Positions 53,242-61,304 are shown, counted from the stretch's first letter. The stretch is 64,000 nt of DNA from Actinomadura macrotermitis (GCF_009604375.1 NZ_WEGH01000001.1:1240001-1304000), one strand, 5' to 3'. Made by a program: numbers and translations. The notes: generated from the letters alone by a model not told the origin.

Positions 53242-54122
53242 CCGCGAACGACCGGCCGCCCGCCCCCGCCCAGGTCGAGTGGGTCAAGAGCGAGCGGCAG
53301 ATCCAGCGCGAGCGGCGGCAGCGCCGCATGGGCGTCCGGTCGGGGGCGCTCGCGGCCGCCTCGACCGTGGTGTTCCTCCTCGTCGTCGGCCTGCTGGTGA
53401 CCTCCTCGCCCGGCTGGCCCCGGGTGAAGGCCACCTTCTTCGACTGGGACGAGCTCACCGGCGCGTTCCCCGACGTGCTGCACGGCTTCTGGCTGAACGT
53501 GCGGATCTTCCTGATCGCCGAGCCGGTCATCCTCGCCGTCGGCCTGCTCGTCGCGCTCGCGCGGGGGCTGCGCAACCCGCTGTTCTTCCCGCTGCGCGCC
53601 CTCGCCGTCGCCTACACCGACGTGTTCCGCGGCATCCCGACGATCCTGCTGGTGTACCTGGTCGGCTTCGGCCTGCCCGCGCTGCGCCTGCAGGGGATGC
53701 CGAGCGACCCGGCGGTGCTCGGCGGCCTGGCGCTGGTGCTGTCCTACGGCGCCTACGTCGCCGAGGTGTTCCGGGCCGGCATCGACTCGGTGCACCCCTC
53801 CCAGCGCGCCGCCGCCCGCTCGCTCGGCCTCGGCCAGGCCAAGACGCTGCGGTTCGTGGTGCTGCCGCAGGCGGTGCGCCGGGTCGTCCCGCCGCTGCTG
53901 AACGACTTCGCCTCGCTGCAGAAGGACACCGCGCTGGTCGCGGTGCTCGGCCCGCTGGAGGCGCTGCGGCAGGCGCAGATCCACTCGGCCGACACCTTCA
54001 ACTACACGCCCTACCTGGCCGCGGCGGTGCTGTTCGTCGCGCTGACGGTGCCGATGGCGCGTTTCACCGACCATCTCGCGGCGCGCGCCGAGCGCCGCCG
54101 GGCCCCCGGGGGTGGGCGATGA
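53238..54122 (+). CDS. Amino-acid-type ABC transporter permease
   Basis: 294 aa. A charged cytoplasmic N-terminus (residues 1-32), then five to six helices including ALAAASTVVFLLVVGLLVTS. The EAA loop reads RAAARSLGLGQAKTLRFVVL with PQAVRRVVPPLLND. YTDVFRGIPTILLVYL is the family's entry motif. GTG start overlaps the binding-protein stop; its own stop overlaps the ATPase start. Confidence 0.93.
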   Translation: MTANDRPPAPAQVEWVKSERQIQRERRQRRMGVRSGALAAASTVVFLLVVGLLVTSSPGWPRVKATFFDWDELTGAFPDVLHGFWLNVRIFLIAEPVILAVGLLVALARGLRNPLFFPLRALAVAYTDVFRGIPTILLVYLVGFGLPALRLQGMPSDPAVLGGLALVLSYGAYVAEVFRAGIDSVHPSQRAAARSLGLGQAKTLRFVVLPQAVRRVVPPLLNDFASLQKDTALVAVLGPLEALRQAQIHSADTFNYTPYLAAAVLFVALTVPMARFTDHLAARAERRRAPGGGR

Positions 54123-54868
54123 CCGAGCCGCTGCTGCGCGCCGAAGGCGTCTGGAAGAACTACCACGGCCACCACGTGCTGCGCGGCGTCGACCTGGACG
54201 TCGCGGCGCACGAGGTGGTCTGCCTGATCGGCGCGTCCGGGTCGGGCAAGTCCACGCTGCTGCGCTGCGTGAACCTGCTGGAGACGGTGGACGACGGCGC
54301 GATCTGGCTGGACGGCGCGGAGATCACCGATCCGGGCGCCGACCCCGACCGGGTCCGCCGTGACATCGGCATGGTCTTCCAGTCCTACAACCTGTTCCCG
54401 CACATGACGGTGCTGGAGAACATCACGCTGGCGCCCGTCCAGGTCTACCGGCGCAAGCGGGACGAGGCCGAGCAGCGCGCGATGGAGCTGCTGAAGCGCT
54501 TCGGGCTGGCCGACAAGGCCCGCGAGTACCCCGACCGGCTGTCGGGCGGGCAGCAGCAGCGGGTGGCCGTCGTGCGGGCCATGGCGTGCGACCCGCGTCT
54601 GCTGCTGCTGGACGAGGTCACCTCGGCGCTGGACCCCGAGCTGGTCACCGAGGTAATGGGCATCATCCGTGAACTCAAGGAGGGCGGGATGACGATGATC
54701 CTGGCCACCCACGAGATGGGCTTCGCCCGCGACATCGCCGACACCGTCTGCTTCCTGGACCAGGGCGTGCTGCTGGAGCGCGGCCCGGCCGAGCAGATCT
54801 TCACCGAGCCCGCCGAGCCGCGGACCCGCGAGTTCCTGCAGCGCGTGCTGGCGTCCCGGCGGCTCTGA
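54119..54868 (+). CDS. Amino-acid-type ABC transporter ATPase
   Basis: 249 aa. Walker A GASGSGKSTLLRCVNLLE, Q-loop FQSYNLFPHMTVLENI, signature LSGGQQQRVAVVRAMA, Walker B LLLLDEVTSALDPE and switch His in LATHEMGFARDIAD are all intact. It closes the three-gene transporter, coupled by ATGA, and powers the permease. Confidence 0.96.
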   Translation: MTEPLLRAEGVWKNYHGHHVLRGVDLDVAAHEVVCLIGASGSGKSTLLRCVNLLETVDDGAIWLDGAEITDPGADPDRVRRDIGMVFQSYNLFPHMTVLENITLAPVQVYRRKRDEAEQRAMELLKRFGLADKAREYPDRLSGGQQQRVAVVRAMACDPRLLLLDEVTSALDPELVTEVMGIIRELKEGGMTMILATHEMGFARDIADTVCFLDQGVLLERGPAEQIFTEPAEPRTREFLQRVLASRRL

Positions 54869-54890
54869 CCGGGCTGGGAGACTGGCGCGC

Positions 54891-55289
54891 GTGGCTGAAC
54901 TGGACGTGGTCGCCTGGGTGCACGCCCGGGACGGCCTGCTGCTGACGGTGCGGACGCGCGGCCGTGACCTGCTCTACCTGCCGGGCGGCAAGCGCGAGCC
55001 CGGCGAGGACGACTGGACGGCGGTGTCGCGGGAGGTGCGCGAGGAGCTCGGCGTCGAGCTGGAGCGCGCCACCTTCCGCGGTCTCGGCGTGCTGCGCGCC
55101 GCCGCGCACGACCAGCCGGACTTCACGCACGTGCGGATGGCCTGCTTCACCGGCGGTCACCGCGGCGAGCCGGCGCCGCTCGGCGAGGTCGACGAGATCC
55201 GCTACGTCGGCCCGGCCGAGCGCGCGCTGCTGGCCCCCGCCTCCCAGGCCGCACTGGACCTGGCGGTCGCCGGCGGCCTGCTCGGCTGA
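54891..55289 (+). CDS. Nudix hydrolase
   Basis: 132 aa. The Nudix box G-x5-E-x7-REVxEELGV is complete in GGKREPGEDDWTAVSREVRE plus ELGV. The lead-in VAWVHARDGLLLTVRTRGRD resembles NUDIX domains cleaning up nucleotides or acting on dinucleotide compounds. GTG 54891, 22 nt after the ATPase, so it may be part of that transcript. Substrate unknown. Confidence 0.9.
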   Translation: MAELDVVAWVHARDGLLLTVRTRGRDLLYLPGGKREPGEDDWTAVSREVREELGVELERATFRGLGVLRAAAHDQPDFTHVRMACFTGGHRGEPAPLGEVDEIRYVGPAERALLAPASQAALDLAVAGGLLG

Positions 55290-55420
55290 GGTCCCCCGGC
55301 GCGACACGCGACGATCATGATTGACGGGCCCCGGTCCGCCGCGCAGACTGAACAGCACACCGACTCGAGTGAACAAATTTTACTTTGGTCGCTTTTGGTA
55401 GTCGCTGGACCGGGGGACCC

Positions 55421-55819
55421 ATGCTCGACCACATCGCCTATTCGACCGGCCGCCTGGACGGCGCGGCCTCGCTGCCCGCCCTGCTCACCGCCGTCTTCGA
55501 CGGGCTGGAGCTGGTGGAGCGGGCCGCCACCGCGCTCGCCGGGCCCGACGCCGACGGCGCCCGGCCCGGCTGCGCCGGCGCGCTGGCCGAGGCGGGCCGG
55601 GCGCGCCGGGCGCTGTCGGGCGCGCCCGCGCTGCGCAGCGCGGTGCACGCGGGCTCGGGCGCCGAGCGGCAGGAGCTGGCCGAGGCGCTCGGCCGCTTCT
55701 CGATGACGCTCACCGAGGCGCTGGTGACCGCCACCGCCTGGACCACCGAGCCGGCCGACCGGGTCGCCTGCCTGCGCGCGGCCCTGCACCTCGGCCGGGT
55801 GGCCGGCGCCCTGGACTGA
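55421..55819 (+). CDS. Hypothetical helical protein
   Basis: 132 aa, Ala/Leu-rich, four to five predicted helices (SLPALLTAVFDGLELVERAA, LAEAGRARRALSG, ERQELAEALGRFSMTLTEAL). ATG 55421 is preferred over an in-frame 55385 start because GGGGGA lies before it. An AT-rich promoter segment (55365-55400) precedes it. I do not recognise the family. It is convergent with the XRE gene. Confidence 0.6.
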   Translation: MLDHIAYSTGRLDGAASLPALLTAVFDGLELVERAATALAGPDADGARPGCAGALAEAGRARRALSGAPALRSAVHAGSGAERQELAEALGRFSMTLTEALVTATAWTTEPADRVACLRAALHLGRVAGALD

Positions 55820-55846
55820 GCGCCGGCCCGCCCCGGCCCGCCCCGG

Positions 55847-56314
55847 TCAGCCCGCGCCGGCGAGCCGGGCGCGGTCGGCCCTGGCGGCGGCGAGGATCAT
55901 CTCGTCGACCAGCCGGCGGGCGTCGGGCGACAGGTCGATCAGCGCCCGCAGCACCTCACCGCGGACCGAGCCGCCGTCGACCTCGCGGCGCAGCGCCTGG
56001 AAGGTCAGGTCGTCGTCGATCGGCGCGGCCTCGACCGGGAAGCCGAAGTAGCCGATCGGCACCCCGAAGAAGGTGGCCAGCGCCGTCAGCGTCTTCAGCT
56101 GCGGGTTGTCCTGGCGGCCGGTGCGCAGCTTCCACACGGTGGTGGAGGAGATGTCCTCCCCGGTGGCTGCGGCGATCGCGGCGGCCGTCTCCACGTTGTT
56201 GCGCGGCGGTGCCGCCCCCGGCGGCCACATGTTGCCGATCAGCCACTCGACCTTCTCCGCGAGTGTCGCCGCCGGGGAGATCCCCCCGGCGGCCCGTTGC
56301 CGCATGCGCTCCAT
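55847..56314 (-). CDS. EspR-like XRE-family regulator
   Basis: 155 aa. LAEKVEWLIGNMWPPGAAPP, then AAAIAAATGEDISSTTVWKL, then RTGRQDNPQLKTLTALATFF with GVPIGYF. This is the order in M. tuberculosis EspR (N-terminal extension with a PPG motif, xenobiotic-response HTH, C-terminal dimer helix). EspR is a nucleoid-associated regulator of ESX-1 secretion. GGGGGAGG precedes ATG 56314. It is divergent from a membrane protein (56508), probably a target. No ESX gene is in the window. Confidence 0.85.
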   Translation of the reverse strand: MERMRQRAAGGISPAATLAEKVEWLIGNMWPPGAAPPRNNVETAAAIAAATGEDISSTTVWKLRTGRQDNPQLKTLTALATFFGVPIGYFGFPVEAAPIDDDLTFQALRREVDGGSVRGEVLRALIDLSPDARRLVDEMILAAARADRARLAGAG

Positions 56315-56507
56315 TCGAGCCTCCCCCGATGTCGTTGCTCGATGACTTTAATTGACCACACGGGATCCTGTCAGCCAAGGACACGATCGAGCGCGCTCGG
56401 TATCGAAGTGATCACGGAAGGCCAACCTTCCCGCCGGGCCGCCGTGTCGGGCGGGGGCGCGGCGGGCGCGCGCTGCTTACATCGGATGACCTCGGAGGTG
56501 ATCACCG

Positions 56508-57392
56508 GTGAAGGCTCGAACGCTCCTGTGGCAGGGGACGACGGCGGCGACGCTCGGCATGCTGCTCGCCGCGCCGCCCGCGCACGGCGCGCCGCGACCG
56601 GCCGCGGGCCCTGGACGCGTCCAAGCGCCGCCCATGGCCGCGGCCCCGCCGGTCATCGCCCTGGCACCCCCCAAAGCGCCCAGAACGGACGACAGGCCCT
56701 TCGAGGGCCCGCTGGCGCCCATCGGGCTCGGCGCCGTGCTGCTCGCGGCGGGCATCGCGGCCTGGCGGCGCACTCCGGCGCCCGCCCCGCCACCGGCCCG
56801 TCCCGCCGCCGGAGGCGGGCGTCCGGCGCCGAGCGCGGCCGGGCTCGCCGCCGAGCTGGCGCGGCCCGCCGGCCTCGGCGTGACCGGGCCCGGCGCCGAC
56901 GCCTTCGTGCGCACCGTCCTCGTCGAGCTGCTGGACGACGCGGGCCCGGGCGCCCGGGTGGTCATCACCCGCGCCGACCTGGACCGGCTGTTCGGCCCCG
57001 GCACCGACCCGGCCCTCTGGCAGGCGCTCGGAGACCGGCTGCGGGTCTGCGAGCTGCTGGAGGAGGGCATCGAGCACCTGGAGCTGGAGCTGCTCATGGC
57101 CGAGGCCGAGCGGGCCAACCCCGACCTCAGCCCGACCGGCGGGCGCGGCCTGCCGCCGACCTGCTGGATCTGCACGCCCGGCCAGGACGACGACGTGGTG
57201 CTCCCGCTCGTCCGCCGCCGCCCGGGGCTGCCGCTCGCCGGGCTGCTGTTCGGCGACTGGCCGCACGGCCGGACCCGGGAGATCAGTGCGACCGGGCGGA
57301 TCGGGGACGTCACGGTCGCCCTCCTGCCGCCCGGCGAGGCGCTGGCGCGGCTGCGCGCCCAGGCAGCGGCCGAGCGCCCGGACCGGTACTGA
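56508..57392 (+). CDS. Membrane protein with BTAD/LysM-type associated domain
   Basis: 294 aa. N-terminal signal (ARTLLWQGTTAATLGMLLAA), a Pro-rich linker, one membrane helix (APIGLGAVLLAAGIAAW), then a cytoplasmic domain: FVRTVLVELLDDAGPGARVV, ITRADLDRLFGPG, LLEEGIEHLELELLMAEAER, and CWICTPGQDDDVVLPLV. It resembles the middle domain of the large actinomycete LysM/BTAD membrane proteins, of which this would be a short relative; that is inference. GTG 56508 has GGAGG upstream. Likely controlled by the divergent EspR-like gene. Confidence 0.65.
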   Translation: MKARTLLWQGTTAATLGMLLAAPPAHGAPRPAAGPGRVQAPPMAAAPPVIALAPPKAPRTDDRPFEGPLAPIGLGAVLLAAGIAAWRRTPAPAPPPARPAAGGGRPAPSAAGLAAELARPAGLGVTGPGADAFVRTVLVELLDDAGPGARVVITRADLDRLFGPGTDPALWQALGDRLRVCELLEEGIEHLELELLMAEAERANPDLSPTGGRGLPPTCWICTPGQDDDVVLPLVRRRPGLPLAGLLFGDWPHGRTREISATGRIGDVTVALLPPGEALARLRAQAAAERPDRY

Positions 57393-57403
57393 CGCCGGAC
57401 ATG

Positions 57404-57442
57404 CGAAAGCCCCGGCCATCCGAAGATGACCGGGGCTTTCGC
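57404..57442. terminator. Bidirectional terminator hairpin
   Basis: GCGAAAGCCCCGG and CCGGGGCTTTCGC, 13-bp stem with 13-nt loop and TTTC on the 3' side. It separates the membrane-protein gene from the convergent tRNA-Glu. Confidence 0.85.
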
Positions 57443-57447
57443 GTGGG

Positions 57448-57520
57448 TACTCCCGAGCGGATTCGAACCGCCGTTACCGCCTTGAGAGGGCGACGTCCTA
57501 GGCCACTAGACGACGGGAGC
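57448..57520 (-). tRNA. tRNA-Glu (CUC), copy 1
   Basis: 73-nt cloverleaf: GCTCCCG acceptor, loop CTCTCAA (anticodon CTC), T arm GGCGG-TTCGAAT-CCGCT. G1-U72 as in actinobacterial tRNA-Glu; no encoded CCA. It is nearly identical to copy 2. Confidence 0.93.
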
Positions 57521-57573
57521 TCGCCTTGCATGAACCCGCCCCGGCCGATGAGCGGCCAGGGCCTTTCGCTGCG

Positions 57574-57646
57574 TACCCCCGAGCGGATTCGAACCGCCGT
57601 TACCGCCTTGAGAGGGCGGCGTCCTAGGCCACTAGACGACGGGGGC
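57574..57646 (-). tRNA. tRNA-Glu (CUC), copy 2
   Basis: 73 nt, GCCCCCG acceptor, anticodon CTC, T arm as in copy 1. Differences from copy 1 lie mainly in the acceptor stem. Upstream in the transcript is tRNA-Gln. Confidence 0.93.
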
Positions 57647-57676
57647 CTGTACGCGATCCGATCGAGATCGGATCAG

Positions 57677-57748
57677 CTGGGGTACCAGGACTCGAACCTA
57701 GACTAACTGAACCAGAATCAGTCGTGCTGCCGATTACACCATACCCCA
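57677..57748 (-). tRNA. tRNA-Gln (CUG)
   Basis: 72 nt, acceptor TGGGGTA/TACCCCA, loop TTCTGGT (anticodon CTG), T arm CTAGG-TTCGAGT-CCTGG. First of the Gln-Glu-Glu array. Confidence 0.93.
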
Positions 57749-57900
57749 GTGCCGTGAGCTCCCCTCCGGTTTTCCCGGCTGTTCGCTCGCGCCTCGAAGA
57801 GACTACAGGACCTTTCGGGATGCGCCAAAACGAATAACCGAACCGCCTTGGGAAGCCCTCCAGAAGGCCGTCGCGGCAGGCGAAGCCCGCTGGAACGGCG

Positions 57901-57936
57901 GTGCCCCCGGCCGCCGTGGAGGCGGGCCGGGGGCAC
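57901..57936. terminator. Hairpin downstream of the FAH gene
   Basis: GTGCCCCCGGCC and GGCCGGGGGCAC, 12-bp stem with a 12-nt loop, 26 nt past the FAH stop on the minus strand. Confidence 0.8.
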
Positions 57937-57961
57937 CGGTGCGCGGGGGCCGGGCCCGGGG

Positions 57962-58726
57962 TCAGTCCCGGGAGACGACGCGGTTGGTGAGGGCGCCGAC
58001 GCCCTCGACCGTGACGGTCACCTCGTCGCCGACCTCCAGCGGGCCGACGCCCGCCGGCGTGCCGGTGAGGATGACGTCGCCGGGCAGCAGCGTCATCACC
58101 TGGCTGACGTAGGCGACCAGGCTCGGGATGTCGTGCTGCAGCTGCGAGGTGCGGGCGTCCTGGCGGACCTCGCCGTTGACCGTGGTGGTGATCGCCAGGT
58201 CGGCCGGGTCGACCTCGGTCTCGATCCAGGGGCCGAGCGGGCAGAAGGTGTCGAAGCCCTTGGCGCGGGTCCACTGGCCGTCGCGCTGCTGCAGGTCGCG
58301 GGCCGTGACGTCGTTGGCCACGGTGTAGCCGAGGATGGCCTCGGCGGCGCGCGAGGCCGGCAGCTCGCGCACCAGCCGGCCGATGACGACGGCCAGCTCG
58401 CCCTCGTAGTCCACCCGCTCGGACAGCTTCTCGGGGTAGGCGATGTTCTCGCCCGGGCCGATCACGGCGGTGGAGGGCTTGCTGAACAGCACCGGCTCGG
58501 CGGGCGGCTCACCGCCCATCTCCCGGGCGTGCTCGGCGTAGTTCTTGCCGATCGCGATGATCTTGCTCGGCAGGATCGGCGCCAGCAGCCGCACGTCGGC
58601 CAGCGGGAGCCGCTGCCCGGTGAAGGTCAGCTCCCCGAACGGATGGGGCGCGACGACGGCGATGGTGTTCTCTTCGACCACCCCGAAGGCCATGCCCTCG
58701 TCGGTGGAGAACCTCGCGATACGCAT
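57962..58726 (-). CDS. Fumarylacetoacetate hydrolase-family protein
   Basis: 254 aa. FAH-fold markers are IIAIGKNYAEHAREMGGEPP, EPVLFSKPSTAVIGPG, VDYEGELAVVIGR (metal-binding acidic pair), GYTVANDVTARDLQQRDGQW, RAKGFDTFCPLGPWI and VILTGTPAGVGPL. These enzymes split or decarboxylate acylpyruvates or 2-hydroxyhepta-dienedioates. The actinobacterial copy lies by tRNA-Glu/Gln and usually gltX, as here minus gltX. Substrate unassigned. Confidence 0.9.
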   Translation of the reverse strand: MRIARFSTDEGMAFGVVEENTIAVVAPHPFGELTFTGQRLPLADVRLLAPILPSKIIAIGKNYAEHAREMGGEPPAEPVLFSKPSTAVIGPGENIAYPEKLSERVDYEGELAVVIGRLVRELPASRAAEAILGYTVANDVTARDLQQRDGQWTRAKGFDTFCPLGPWIETEVDPADLAITTTVNGEVRQDARTSQLQHDIPSLVAYVSQVMTLLPGDVILTGTPAGVGPLEVGDEVTVTVEGVGALTNRVVSRD

Positions 58727-58762
58727 GGTCCCGAGCCTATCGACCCGGGACCCGCGATCAGG

Positions 58763-59878
58763 TCAGAAGCCGCACGGGCGGTCGTTCAGGCGGCAGCCGC
58801 GCGGCTGCGCGGCCGTGCCCCCGGCGCCGTAGCGGATCTCCCAGACGGCTCCGACGGGGACGGCCGGGGCGCCGTCGGCGTTGCGGATCTCCACCTTCGA
58901 GCCGCGCCGCACCAGCTTGCCGCCCCACAGGTTCTTCACGTAGGAGCGCGGCGCCTCGAAGGTGAGCTTCCAGGAGCGCATCGGCTTGCCGGTGGTGTTG
59001 GTGAAGGTCACCCGGCCCTCGTAGTAGCCCTCGTCCTGCTGGACGAGCTGGTAGGTGACGTTCTTGCCCTGCACCAGCGGGCCGACCGGCGGGGCGGTCG
59101 CGGGCGGCACGCTGGGGCCGCCCTGCGGGGGCGGGCCGCCGCCCGGATCGGCGGTGGGCTGGCCCGCGGTGGGCTGACCCGGGGACGGCTGCCCGGCGGG
59201 CGCGGACGGCTGCCCGGAGGCCGGGCCCGAGGGCTTGCCCGTCGGCGCCTGGGCGGAGGAGGGCGGAGGCGGGGCGGCGATCCCCTCCGGCTTGTCCTTG
59301 CCGTCTCCGCCGCTCAGCAGGACCGCCGCGCCCACACCGCCGGCGACGACCAGCAGCGCGAGGACGCCCGCGATGATCAGCACCGGGCCACGGGAGCGCG
59401 ACGGGCCGCCCTGCGGCGGCGCGGGCGCGGGGGCCGGGGCCGGCGGCATGGGCGACCCGGCGGGCGGGGACGGCGCCTGGTAGGAGATGGCCGGGATCGG
59501 CGGCAGCGGCGGAGGCGCCGGCTGCTGGAACCCGGCGGGCGCCTGCTGCGGTCCGGTGGGCGGCTGCGGAGGACCGGCGGGCGCCTGCTGCGGCCCCGTG
59601 GACTGCTGCATCGGCAGGTCGGTGGCCGTGGCGGGCGCGGCGGCCGGCGGCGCGGGCTGCGGGGACGCCTGCGGCGGGTCCGTCATGGTCGAGTCCAGGT
59701 CGACCGGCGCCGCGCGGGGCGGGTCGGTGACGGTGGAGTCCAGGTCCACCGGCTTCGGCGGGTCGGACATCGTCGCGTCCAGGTCGACCGGCCCGGGCTC
59801 GGGCTTCTTCGCCGGGATCTTGAACTCGGTCGTGCGCCGGTGGTCCGCCGGACCCCGCCCGCTGTCCTCGCCGCTCAA
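58763..59878 (-). CDS. Single-pass membrane protein with CBM2-like outer domain (second copy)
   Basis: 371 aa. Cytoplasmic Pro/Asp-rich region with three repeats of VDLDxTMxDPP type, then a Pro/Gln-rich stretch, a membrane helix (GPVLIIAGVLALLVVAGGVG), a Pro/Ser/Gly linker and a beta-sandwich end: YYEGRVTFTNTTGKPMRSWK, LTFEAPR, VWEIRYGA, then CRLNDRPC. The order and the final C-x-LN-x-x-PC match the protein at 23961. TTG 59878 follows AAGGGTGACGAG. The repeated acidic DPP units suggest a cytoplasmic docking site. Role unknown. Confidence 0.72.
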   Translation of the reverse strand: MSGEDSGRGPADHRRTTEFKIPAKKPEPGPVDLDATMSDPPKPVDLDSTVTDPPRAAPVDLDSTMTDPPQASPQPAPPAAAPATATDLPMQQSTGPQQAPAGPPQPPTGPQQAPAGFQQPAPPPLPPIPAISYQAPSPPAGSPMPPAPAPAPAPPQGGPSRSRGPVLIIAGVLALLVVAGGVGAAVLLSGGDGKDKPEGIAAPPPPSSAQAPTGKPSGPASGQPSAPAGQPSPGQPTAGQPTADPGGGPPPQGGPSVPPATAPPVGPLVQGKNVTYQLVQQDEGYYEGRVTFTNTTGKPMRSWKLTFEAPRSYVKNLWGGKLVRRGSKVEIRNADGAPAVPVGAVWEIRYGAGGTAAQPRGCRLNDRPCGF

Positions 59879-59959
59879 CTCGTCACCCTTCGCGCCACAT
59901 GGGAGTCATCGGCACTCCGACGGCCGGCGGGCCGGTCCGGTTCACCCGGGGGGCGCCGG

Positions 59960-60334
59960 TCAGCCGGCGGGGGCGGGCTCCAGGCCGCGCCGGGCCGCCT
60001 GCCGCTGGTGCCGGTTGAGCATATCGGTGATCAGTTCGATGGCGCCCGGGGCGCCGGTGCCCGCGGCGCCGCTCAGCCAGCGGCTCGCCTCGGCCAGCAG
60101 GTCCTCGGTGTCGGCGGGGCCGGGGCGCTGCTGGTCGGCCAGCCGGCCGAGCACGTCGCCGAGCCGCAGCCGGGCGTCCGCGCGCCCGGCCTCGGCGGCC
60201 TGCCGGTACCAGTCCGCGGCCCGCCGCAGGTCGCCGTCGCGCTCGTAGAGGCCGCCGAGGCCGAGGGCGACGTCCACCCAGGTCTCGCCCGCGGCATGGC
60301 CGAGGGACTCAACGCTCGTGGGGCGGACGGACAT
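59960..60334 (-). CDS. Sel1/TPR-like small repeat protein
   Basis: 124 aa. GETWVDVALGLGGLYERDGD, then AADWYRQAAEAGRADARLRL and GDVLGRLADQ, read as Sel1-like (SLR) helices A and B; one and a half repeats are clear. GGAGTGA precedes ATG 60334. Such solenoids bind partner proteins. It is 81 nt upstream of the CBM2-like membrane gene on the same strand and could pair with it. Confidence 0.7.
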   Translation of the reverse strand: MSVRPTSVESLGHAAGETWVDVALGLGGLYERDGDLRRAADWYRQAAEAGRADARLRLGDVLGRLADQQRPGPADTEDLLAEASRWLSGAAGTGAPGAIELITDMLNRHQRQAARRGLEPAPAG

Positions 60335-60562
60335 GGGTTCACTCCGGAAGGGGGTCGGGACCGGCACGCGGACGACGGCACGCGGCCTTGGCTACATATG
60401 GTGGCCGTCACATCGCGGCTCCGCCACCGTTTTGGTCAGATTTAGCGAACTTTCATGTAGTTGCCTCGGCACGGAACGCGATGATCCCTGCTCAGTGCCG
60501 CTACGGGCGGGGCAGGGGCCGCCGGATAGGGTCGAGCCGATCCGCAACGAGGGAGGTCCGGC

Positions 60563-60928
60563 ATGTCCGTGGTCAAGATCAATGTTCTCACCGTGAGCGC
60601 CGAGATGCGCGACGAGCTGGAGCGCCGCTTCTCCGGCCGGGCCGGGCTGGTGGAGTCGGCGGACGGGTTCGAGGGGTTCGAGCTGCTGCGCCCGGTGGAG
60701 GGCACCGACCGCTATCTCGTCTACACCAAGTGGGCTTCGGAAGAGGACTTCCAGCGCTGGACGGAGAGCCAGTCGTTCCAGCGCGGCCACGCGCAGGCGG
60801 CCAAGGAGGCGGCCGGGGACGCGGCCACCGGTCACGGGCACGGCCACGGGCACGGCGGCCCGGCGTCGAGCGGCGCGGAGCTGTGGAGCTTCGAGGTCGT
60901 GCAGAGCGCCTCGCCCAAGAAGGCCTGA
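60563..60928 (+). CDS. MhuD-like heme-degrading monooxygenase with His-rich insert
   Basis: 121 aa ABM-fold protein. VVKINVLTVSAEMRDELERR gives Asn7; SEEDFQRWTESQSFQRGHAQ gives Trp66 and His76, matching the N-W-H set of mycobacterial MhuD and IsdG. A segment near residue 90 is GHGHGHGHGGP, four GH units, absent from typical MhuD and suited to metal (Zn, Ni, Fe) binding. The end resumes ELWSFEVVQS. ATG 60563 has GGGAGG upstream. It opens the porphyrin ring of heme to release iron in the cytosol; the insert's effect is unknown. Confidence 0.85.
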   Translation: MSVVKINVLTVSAEMRDELERRFSGRAGLVESADGFEGFELLRPVEGTDRYLVYTKWASEEDFQRWTESQSFQRGHAQAAKEAAGDAATGHGHGHGHGGPASSGAELWSFEVVQSASPKKA

Positions 60929-60936
60929 GCACACGG

Positions 60937-60978
60937 CGACGGCCGCGGAACCCGGCAGGGGTCCGCGGCCGTCGCCGT
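60937..60978. terminator. Hairpin between the MhuD-like and GNAT genes
   Basis: GGCGACGGCCGCGGA and TCCGCGGCCGTCGCC, 15-bp stem with a 12-nt loop; serves both convergent genes. Confidence 0.85.
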
Positions 60979-60986
60979 CCCGTCGC

Positions 60987-61265
60987 TCAGGCGAGAAGGT
61001 CCTGGTAGTCGGGATGCCTGTCGATCCAGGCCTTGATGAACGGGCACTGCGGCACCACGGACAGGTCCCGCGACCGCACGTCGTCCAGGGCGCCGCGGGC
61101 GAGCGCGCTCCCGACGCCCTTGCCCTCGAAGGCCGGGTCCACCTCGGTGTGGGTGAACACGATGGAGCCCGCGTCGAGCCGGTACTCGGCGAAGCCGGCG
61201 AGCGCGCCGTCCTCGCGGATCTCGTAGCGGCCCTGGCCGGCGTTGTCGGTGATCTGTTGGCTCAT
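60987..61265 (-). CDS. GNAT-family N-acetyltransferase, small YjdJ type
   Basis: 92 aa. It consists of a minimal PF14542-like fold: YEIREDGALAGFAEYRLDAG, SIVFTHTEVDPAFEGKGVGS (acetyl-CoA P-loop) ALARGALDDVRSRDLS and CPFIKAWIDRHPDYQDL. Common beside anabolic genes, substrate unknown. 39 nt from cimA on the same strand, so co-transcription is possible. Confidence 0.88.
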   Translation of the reverse strand: MSQQITDNAGQGRYEIREDGALAGFAEYRLDAGSIVFTHTEVDPAFEGKGVGSALARGALDDVRSRDLSVVPQCPFIKAWIDRHPDYQDLLA

Positions 61266-61304
61266 GGTCTCGTCAATGCCCGCGACCGGCCCGGTGATTC
61301 CCGC

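Noticed and set aside
56297..57706. Long plus-strand frame across the membrane-protein gene and the tRNAs
   Set aside because: It overlaps convincing tRNAs and a better-supported gene in another frame, with no start signal.
57448..57748. CRISPR-like spacing of repeated sequence
   Set aside because: The two long repeats are near-identical tRNA-Glu genes with full cloverleaves.
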